A stretch of DNA of 64,000 bases, from contig JAVBRO010000002.1 in NCBI GenBank assembly GCA_031547885.1, positions 29,886 through 93,885 of the forward strand, read 5' to 3'. Below are positions 58,558 to 64,000 of the stretch, in pieces (position 1 is the stretch's first letter; each line of letters begins with the position of its first letter). Made by a program: the position numbers and the translations under genes. Source of the DNA: UBA940 sp031547885. GTDB lineage: Bacteria > Bacteroidota > Bacteroidia > Bacteroidales > Rikenellaceae. A model generated the notes under the pieces. It searched no databases. It saw only the letters and a list, made by a program, of their open reading frames with translations, and was not told the origin of the DNA.

Positions 58558-59978
58558 CGATCCCCGACCACATACCCACCGAACTGATCCAGCGCTTCAC
58601 TTCTCAGCAGGCGTGGGAATATATGCTCGTGCCGTTCGAGGCGCAGGGCGGCGGGATAAAGTGCTTCGGGGAGGAGTCGCGCGATTATCTCGATCCGCTG
58701 CTCGAGATAGAGGTGATATACGGACTGACAGTCAGCGTCGAAAAGATATCGGCGGCGGAACTTCAGAAGCTGCTTCGGAAATATTACCGTTCTGAGGGGG
58801 AAACGAGGCCTGGGCGGACGCGTTCGATCTCGGAGATTAGCAGCGGGCAGGGATTCCTGATGGGGCTGATCGAGGAGGCTTTCGACACTTACTCGAGCGA
58901 CATCCATATCGAGGCTTACGAAGAGCGCTGCCGCGTGAGGTTCCGCATCGACGGCAAGCTGATCGAGAGGTATGTCATCGAAAAGGGTAATTACGCCTCG
59001 CTCGTCAACCAGATAAAGATCATCGCCAACCTCGATATCTCCGAGAAACGCCTGCCGCAGGACGGGCGCATTCTGTACAACCGCAACGGCAAAAAGTTCG
59101 ACGTGCGCGTGTCGTGCCTGCCGACCATCTACGGCGAAAAGATAGTGATGCGCCTTCTGACCCGCCATATCGAACTTCTGGAGCTGGCAAATCTCGGTTT
59201 CAGCGAGCGGCAGTTGGCTGATTACTGCAAGGCGATAGAGCGTCCGCACGGGATGATCCTGATCTGCGGCCCTACCGGTTCGGGGAAAAGCACGACGCTC
59301 TACGCGACCCTGCGCAGGCTGAACAAACAGACCGGGAATATCCTCACGATAGAAGACCCCGTGGAGTACACCCTCGAGGGGGTGAATCAGGTGCAGCTGA
59401 AAGAGGAGATCGGGCTGACATTTACCAGCGCCCTCCGCACTTTCCTGCGCCAGGACCCCGATATCATAATATTGGGCGAGATCCGCGACGCCGACACCGC
59501 TCAGATGGCTATACGTTCCTCGCTCACCGGTCATCTTATCTTTTCCACGATCCACACCAACACCGCGTGGGGAAGTATAGCCCGTCTGAGCGACATGGGT
59601 ATCCATCCTTATCTCGTTGCGAATACGCTTGTGATGTGCGTGGCGCAAAGGCTTGTGAGGCTGCTTTGTCCGCATTGCAAGTCGAAAGAGAAGGCAAACG
59701 GCGAACTCCGCACGGTATTGCCGGGAATAGACATCCGCCATCATTACAAGGCGGTGGGGTGCGACAAATGCTACTACACCGGTTATAGCGGGCGGCGCGC
59801 CATATACGAGGTTATTCCCGTCGACGACGAACTGGCCGCGGCGGCTCGTCACGAAGAGACGGACATCGACGATAAACTGCGGGAAAGGAACATCATTTCA
59901 CTCCGCGATGCCGGCATCGACCTCTTCCGGCGCGGCGACACCTCTCTGGAAGAAGTCATCCAACTACTAAAAAGCTAA
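58554..59978 (+). CDS. GspE/PilB-family secretion/assembly ATPase
   Basis: 474 aa, cytoplasmic hexameric ATPase that drives pilin polymerisation. A short N1-like domain (about 1-90) precedes the N2/ATPase core: SDIHIEAYEERCRVRFRIDGKLIE, Walker A GPTGSGKSTTLYATL (from about residue 239), Asp box TIEDPVEYTLEGVNQVQ, Walker B RTFLRQDPDIIILGEIRD, His box LTGHLIFSTIHTN, and a tetracysteine zinc site (CPHCKSKEK and CDKCYYTGYSGR), which marks the GspE/PilB assembly branch and not the retraction ATPase PilT. The N-terminal region is short relative to full GspE. Confidence 0.95.
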   Translation: MTIPDHIPTELIQRFTSQQAWEYMLVPFEAQGGGIKCFGEESRDYLDPLLEIEVIYGLTVSVEKISAAELQKLLRKYYRSEGETRPGRTRSISEISSGQGFLMGLIEEAFDTYSSDIHIEAYEERCRVRFRIDGKLIERYVIEKGNYASLVNQIKIIANLDISEKRLPQDGRILYNRNGKKFDVRVSCLPTIYGEKIVMRLLTRHIELLELANLGFSERQLADYCKAIERPHGMILICGPTGSGKSTTLYATLRRLNKQTGNILTIEDPVEYTLEGVNQVQLKEEIGLTFTSALRTFLRQDPDIIILGEIRDADTAQMAIRSSLTGHLIFSTIHTNTAWGSIARLSDMGIHPYLVANTLVMCVAQRLVRLLCPHCKSKEKANGELRTVLPGIDIRHHYKAVGCDKCYYTGYSGRRAIYEVIPVDDELAAAARHEETDIDDKLRERNIISLRDAGIDLFRRGDTSLEEVIQLLKS

Positions 59979-59983
59979 ACCCG

Positions 59984-61903
59984 ATGAAGAACCCCATACT
60001 GCTAACCCTAACCCTTATTTTTCTTTCCGTACAACTTCTGTGCGGGCAGCGGATCGTCAATCCCAATGCAGAACAGGAGCGCCTTACGGAGGTGGGGCTG
60101 AAACTGACCAACCTGTCGGTCCTCGATCCGACTTATATCACAGAAGTCGATATCTCCGTGGGAAAAGTGCCTCTGTCGGAACTTCTGCGCAACGTCGCCA
60201 AAGCGGCAGAAGTCAACCTGAGCGTCAAAGGGGCCGAAAACATCCAGGTCACCTGCAACTTCAGTCGTGCGAAGATCACCGACCTCGTCTTTTTCCTCTG
60301 CAAAGAGTATAACCTCGATATAGACGTCGTGGGGAATATCGTGGCGATTTATCCGGTAGCCCCTCCCCCGCCGGAAGCCAAAATACTGGGCGTGACATAC
60401 AAAATAGCAGGCAACAGTCTCAGTTTCGACCTTTCGGGCGACCGGCTTGCCGACGTCGCCAAAAAGATAACCGACCTGACCGGAACCAATTTCTTCCTGC
60501 CTCAGACGCTTTCCGAGCAGAAACTGTCAGGGTATATCAAGGATATGCCTTTCGGCGAGGCGATCCGGAATATCGCGGCGATGAACGGCCTTGAAGCCGA
60601 ACGCGACGACAACCACGTGTGGACGTTCTATCCGGCCGAGCCGCCCGCACAGCAGCAGAACGGCCAGCCGGGTGCGGCTTCGGCTCCGCTCTACCAGCGC
60701 CGGACGCCTTTCTCCCCCACCGAGCTTTCGGTCGACAGCCTCGGGATGATAACGGCGCAGATAGGGCGCGGAAACGTGCAGGATATGATCGTCGACCTTT
60801 GTGAACAGCAGGATCTCAATTATTATTTTCTCTCGCCCGTGACGGGCCAGACAAGCATATATGTGCGAGAAGTGGATTTCGAGACGCTTTTAGACGTCCT
60901 TCTGCGGGGAAGCGATTTCTCTTATTACTTCGAAGACGGGATCTACATATTCGGGGCTGAAGCCACCGGGCAGAGTTCGCTCGTTGCGGTGGAGAAAGTG
61001 GCCATGCACAACCGTTCCGTGAACAAGGTCTCGGAAATCATCCCCGACGTGCTTAAAACCGGCATTCAGGTGCGGGAGTTCCACGACCTGAACAGCATCA
61101 TAGTTTCGGGGGAACGCAGGCAGGTGGCCCGCGTCAAATCGTTCCTGCGTTCTATCGACAAGCGGGTTCCGCTGGTCACCATCGAGATCATCATCGTTGA
61201 CGCCACCAAACAGCGGATCATGGAGATCGGCGTAGAGGCCGGGTTCGGCAAGAGCGGCGTGAAGTCGGGCGGAACACTTACCGGCGTCGACGTCATGCTC
61301 AACGCCAACTCGGTTAACAAACTGATAAACACTTTCAACGGCTTCGGGTCGGTCAACATGGGGAAGGTGAGCGAGGGATTCTATCTGGGTCTGCAGTTCC
61401 TCGAGGACAACGGCATCATCGAAATGCGCTCTACGCCCAAACTCTCGACCCTGAACGGCCATGAGGCCACACTGAAAAGCGGCGAAACGCAATACTACAA
61501 GGAGATCTCGAACAACTACTACGGCTCGCAGGTTCCTGTTTCGTACGAATCATACACCTGGAAAAGCATCGACGCCAACATGGAGATAAAGATAACCCCA
61601 TACGTGAGCGAGGACGAGCATATTACCCTCGACATCGAGATAGACCAGACCGAATTCACCGCCCGCGTGGAAGCCAATGCGCCGCCTGGAACCGCCACGC
61701 GCAGCTTCAAATCGCAGATCAGGGTGCAGAACGAGGAGATGGTCCTGCTCGGCGGCATAGACCAGAACACCAAGGAAAAGTCGAACAGGGGGCTGCCGTG
61801 GATATCGCGCGTGCCGGTCCTGAGATGGTTCTTCGGCAAAAGCAAGGACGACAAGACCGAGCACAAACTCAATGTTTTCATAAAGCCTACCCTCGTAGAA
61901 TAA
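59984..61903 (+). CDS. Secretin (GspD/PilQ family)
   Basis: 639 aa. Signal peptide MKNPILLTLTLIFLSVQLLCG, then three STN/N-domain-like modules (about 45-125, 140-220, 255-330; each with the LSELLRNVAKAAEVNLSVKG-type pattern), a KH-like N domain (VREFHDLNSIIVSGERRQVARVKSFLRSID) and the secretin core (about 400-635): LVTIEIIIVDATKQRIMEIGVEAGFG, LGLQFLEDNGIIEMRSTPKLSTLNGHEATLKSG and the VPVLRWFFG motif near the end. Secretins form the outer-membrane ring through which pili or substrates pass. A Gln/Pro-rich linker sits at about 225-245. No pilotin or S-domain is evident. Confidence 0.93.
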   Translation: MKNPILLTLTLIFLSVQLLCGQRIVNPNAEQERLTEVGLKLTNLSVLDPTYITEVDISVGKVPLSELLRNVAKAAEVNLSVKGAENIQVTCNFSRAKITDLVFFLCKEYNLDIDVVGNIVAIYPVAPPPPEAKILGVTYKIAGNSLSFDLSGDRLADVAKKITDLTGTNFFLPQTLSEQKLSGYIKDMPFGEAIRNIAAMNGLEAERDDNHVWTFYPAEPPAQQQNGQPGAASAPLYQRRTPFSPTELSVDSLGMITAQIGRGNVQDMIVDLCEQQDLNYYFLSPVTGQTSIYVREVDFETLLDVLLRGSDFSYYFEDGIYIFGAEATGQSSLVAVEKVAMHNRSVNKVSEIIPDVLKTGIQVREFHDLNSIIVSGERRQVARVKSFLRSIDKRVPLVTIEIIIVDATKQRIMEIGVEAGFGKSGVKSGGTLTGVDVMLNANSVNKLINTFNGFGSVNMGKVSEGFYLGLQFLEDNGIIEMRSTPKLSTLNGHEATLKSGETQYYKEISNNYYGSQVPVSYESYTWKSIDANMEIKITPYVSEDEHITLDIEIDQTEFTARVEANAPPGTATRSFKSQIRVQNEEMVLLGGIDQNTKEKSNRGLPWISRVPVLRWFFGKSKDDKTEHKLNVFIKPTLVE

Positions 61904-61915
61904 ACCCCCGACAGT

Positions 61916-62902
61916 ATGAAAGTCCTTTCCCGGATACTCAGGCACTTCAACGTGCTTCACATAAGGTTCGACAGCGAAAGAGAACCGGCTGTGGAACTGG
62001 TCCCGTGCCATGTATCGAAGGGAAAGATCGAAACCGGTGAAACAAGGACGCTCCCCTGTATCGAGGCGGAAGCCAAAAGACTGAACAAGGCACCACTGGT
62101 CATAGCCGTTTCCGGCAAGGGGATTATAACCAAGGATGCGTCGCCGGGCGGGATAGCCGACACAGTTACATCCAATCCCGAAACCTTTGTCTGGACAAAA
62201 TCTGCGGACGGAAGCATCTCTTTCGTCAGGCGCAGCCAGCTCTCGAAAATTACGGAAGAACTCGACGATGCGAGCGTTACGCCGCTATACACGGAGTGCC
62301 TGCCCGACAGCAGCGCGGAACAATTGGCCGCGGCTGTAGAAAGGTTTTACGCAGAGCGTCTGAACTGGAAGAGTGTACTGAAACCCACCGCCGAAGGGTC
62401 GCAACTGGCATCCCTGCTTGCAAAACACATCCAACTGCCTGTTTTGGGAGTCGTGCTGCTGGCGCTTATGGTGAATTTTCTGCTTTCGTCCGGTGTACGC
62501 GAAGATTTTCAGGCGGCGAACACCGAACTCGCCGCGCTCCGCAAGTCGGCATCGACGGCCACCGCAAGCAGCGACCGCAAACAGGCTGCCTTTGAACAAT
62601 TTTCCCGCACACTGCCTTACCGGTTCAGTTGGCTGTCGGACAGGATAGCGGCGGCAACTCCCGAAAAAATCACCCTGAACGAACTCTCCATCGCTCCCGT
62701 TACAAAAAACGTCGAGGCCGGGAAACCCATACAACAGAACGAACGCGCAGTCATGATCCGCGGAGAAACACCGTCGGCGGAATCCGTTGCGTCGTTCGTT
62801 GAATCGCTGGGCAGACTCAATGCCGGCACGGTCAGACTGTCATCCGTCGAGCAGGACCGCGAACGATCTCTTCTCATATTCAGGATCGAGATGGAATTAT
62901 GA
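61916..62902 (+). CDS. PilM/PilN (GspL)-like inner membrane assembly protein
   Basis: 328 aa. The N-terminal 165 residues (IRHFNVLHIRF..., APLVIAVSGKGIITKDASPG) look like a reduced PilM/GspL cytoplasmic domain, followed by one transmembrane helix (about 174-195; LPVLGVVLLALMVNFLLSS), a coiled coil (VREDFQAANTELAALRKS) and a PilN-like ferredoxin-fold domain (about 225-328; ITLNELSIAP, AVMIRGETPSAESVASFVESLG). This topology matches GspL or a PilM-PilN fusion that links the ATPase to the periplasmic ring. Homology is judged from architecture and position, not strong sequence motifs. Confidence 0.7.
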   Translation: MKVLSRILRHFNVLHIRFDSEREPAVELVPCHVSKGKIETGETRTLPCIEAEAKRLNKAPLVIAVSGKGIITKDASPGGIADTVTSNPETFVWTKSADGSISFVRRSQLSKITEELDDASVTPLYTECLPDSSAEQLAAAVERFYAERLNWKSVLKPTAEGSQLASLLAKHIQLPVLGVVLLALMVNFLLSSGVREDFQAANTELAALRKSASTATASSDRKQAAFEQFSRTLPYRFSWLSDRIAAATPEKITLNELSIAPVTKNVEAGKPIQQNERAVMIRGETPSAESVASFVESLGRLNAGTVRLSSVEQDRERSLLIFRIEMEL

Positions 62903-63405
62903 AAGGGGTGGCGAAATATAAAGGTATTGCCTGGCTGGTGCTGGTGGTAGTGGTCGTTCCGCTGGTCGTCTACTGGTATGCTGTCAGCGGCACCGTGAAG
63001 CAGTGGCGCATGACCGGAAAGTACCGCCAACAAATAGAACAACTACGTAGCACTCAGTCCCGGACATCGGAGCCGCAAAGCGTGAACACAACCGATACCG
63101 AAATAATCCTGAGCGGGCTTGCGGTCGCCGAACTATTGCCATTCATCGAGTCCGAAAAGCTGCGGATCGAATACTTCTCGCCCTGCGTAACCTCAGACAA
63201 GGACGGGATAGTGCTGACCACCGGGCAGTTGTCCGTACAGGGGGCATTCATTTCCATAGTGAATCTGCTCGATAGGCTTGAACGCGATATGCCTTACTGC
63301 AAGATCATCGCCGCCCACTACCGGAGCACGAAACCGCGCAACCGCGGAAGCACTAAAACGCTCTCCTGCACCATATACATCCAACAGATAACGGAAGTTC
63401 GATGA
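62899..63405 (+). CDS. PilO (GspM)-like inner membrane assembly protein
   Basis: 168 aa. Short cytoplasmic start, transmembrane helix (about 9-31; IAWLVLVVVVVPLVVYWYAV), coiled coil (KQWRMTGKYRQQIEQLR), then a ferredoxin-like domain (about 70-168; LSVQGAFISIVNLLDRLERDMPYCKIIAAHYRS), the standard PilO/GspM layout. It overlaps the PilN-like gene by 4 nt (ATGA). Its final codons and stop form the left arm of the 16-bp inverted repeat at 63390-63405. The inner-membrane platform (GspF/PilC) expected for such a system has not appeared by the end of this gene. Confidence 0.7.
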   Translation: MKGVAKYKGIAWLVLVVVVVPLVVYWYAVSGTVKQWRMTGKYRQQIEQLRSTQSRTSEPQSVNTTDTEIILSGLAVAELLPFIESEKLRIEYFSPCVTSDKDGIVLTTGQLSVQGAFISIVNLLDRLERDMPYCKIIAAHYRSTKPRNRGSTKTLSCTIYIQQITEVR

Positions 63406-63465
63406 ATTCAAAAAGTATGAAGCGTATTTACAAAGGTCGTGGAGCTAACTCATCGAACTTCCGTT
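63390..63465. repeat. 16-bp inverted repeat at the end of the PilO-like gene
   Basis: AACGGAAGTTCGATGA (63390-63405) and its exact reverse complement TCATCGAACTTCCGTT (63450-63465), 44 nt apart. The left arm is the last codons of the PilO-like gene, so the right arm may be an inverted copy of that gene end. Confidence 0.75.
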
Positions 63466-63467
63466 AC

Positions 63468-63554
63468 GGGCATCTTCGATGCCCGGCGTTTAGACTCCAC
63501 CCCCTAAATCCCCCTAAAATCCAGGGGGACTTTGCAAAACCAAATAGGTTTTGC
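63468..63554. repeat. Cluster of three hairpins, REP-like
   Basis: GGGCATC/GATGCCC (63468-63484), CCCCCT/AGGGGG (63510-63528) and GCAAAACC/GGTTTTGC (63534-63554). The CCCCCTAAA...GGGGGACTTTG sequence looks like a dispersed Bacteroidota intergenic repeat. Could also stop transcription after the PilO-like gene. Confidence 0.6.
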
Positions 63555-63599
63555 GGATGAGAGAGACCAAACCTTCGATTGATTAAATAATGGATGATT

Positions 63600-63899
63600 A
63601 TGAAAAAACTACTGATTCTGCCCGTACTGTGCCTGATGTATGCCTGCAGCGATATTTTAGAGACGAAAATTTCCGGGAAAGAGGTGTCTGTGGTTGCGCC
63701 GCTGGACGGATCGGAAGTTGCGGAAGGTCCCGTTTCGTTCCTTTGGAACACTCTCGACGGAGCCGAACGGTACCGCGTGACCATCGTCTCCCCCTCGTTC
63801 GAAAGTGCGAGCATTGCCGTCCGGGACACTGTCATGTATCCCGATTCGCTCTCACTGAGCCGTAAGCGTTCGGTAAAGTGCGTATTGTTAGGTGATTGA
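63600..63899 (+). pseudogene. Lipoprotein gene truncated by an insertion
   Basis: 99 codons visible. Lipobox CLMYAC (Cys16), polar linker, then a fibronectin-III-like strand pattern (VVAPLDGSEVAEGPVSFLWNTLDGAERYRVTIVSPSF ... SIAVRDTVMYPDSLSLS). Just after this, at about 63861, the frame passes into RKRSVKCVLLGD and stops, and the fibronectin-like domain lacks its last strands. The break coincides with GTAAGCG at 63862, the typical end of IS66-family elements, so the gene was probably longer and is now interrupted. It would have been the seventh gene of the pilus-like operon or its own unit after the repeat. Confidence 0.6.
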
Positions 63900-64000
63900 A
63901 AAGGATTTAGCTTTGCGGGGATAATCGGTTATATTGTTGTTTTACATAAATTGAATGACCGTTTAGTAACCGTAAAGTCTTAAAATATGGGGAGAAAATT
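63862..64000. mobile_element. Probable left end of an IS66-family insertion sequence
   Basis: The sequence from 63862 begins GTAAGCGTTCGGTAAAG; IS66-family terminal repeats start with GTAA and the elements leave 8-bp target duplications, which here would be ACTGAGCC (63854-63861). The 139 nt to the window edge contain no open gene, as expected for the noncoding end before tnpA. The other end is outside the window, so identity is provisional. Confidence 0.45.

Overview
The window looks like chromosomal DNA from a gut-type member of the Bacteroidota, order Bacteroidales, plausibly Rikenellaceae/Alistipes-like. The genus is an inference from style, not from a marker gene. Supporting signs are SusC/SusD pairs, a FimA/Mfa1-type fimbrial operon of lipoproteins, BACON-type lipoproteins, a Rho with a long low-complexity insert, almost no Shine-Dalgarno sequences, and repeated promoters of the Bacteroidota TAnnTTTG (-7) / TTTG (-33) type.

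Layout. 1-1234: N-terminal part of a SusC-like receptor running off the left edge, then a short gene relic. 1621-6128 (minus): TonB-dependent receptor, DUF362 lipoprotein, flavodoxin-type reductase and AlkZ-like winged-helix protein in one operon. 6306-8531: patatin phospholipase fused to an outer-membrane barrel. 8640-11275 (minus): kdsB and rho, with rho having its own promoter and a terminator-like hairpin in its leader. 11603-12607: LuxC-type acyl-CoA reductase. 12720-15786 (minus): three outer-membrane barrel proteins. 15949-17368: a small pRiA4b-like protein and miaA. 17723-22611: proline catabolism (putA) and an acetyl-CoA hydrolase/CoA transferase. 22705-22793: tRNA-Leu(UAA).

22878-32270 (minus): a complete-looking fimbrial operon: small FecR-N-like protein, DUF3575, DUF3868/OmpA, major fimbrillin, FimB/Mfa2 anchor, fimbrillin-like subunit, large tip-like protein. 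It is divergent from a KdpD/KdpE-like two-component pair (32456-35154), and the shared intergenic region carries a direct repeat. 35317-42698 (minus): a tight six-gene cluster of membrane proteins (two SH3-like proteins, an SPFH-GYF_2 protein, a four-helix protein, a zinc-ribbon/TPR protein, a duplicated BACON-type lipoprotein). I recognise no described system in it, and it is one of two candidate novel systems here. A membrane-anchored TPR/HTH regulator (42773-44569) lies directly upstream.

45185-57072: a SusCD-type uptake locus with a calcineurin-like phosphoesterase and two surface-type lipoproteins, driven by a near-perfect promoter and bracketed by a 19-bp inverted repeat. 57653-63405: a compact type IV filament / type II secretion-like operon (pseudopilin, minimal prepilin peptidase, GspE/PilB ATPase, secretin, PilN- and PilO-like proteins), the second candidate. 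The next gene, a lipoprotein, is cut off at about 63861 by what looks like the end of an IS66-family insertion sequence that continues past the right edge.
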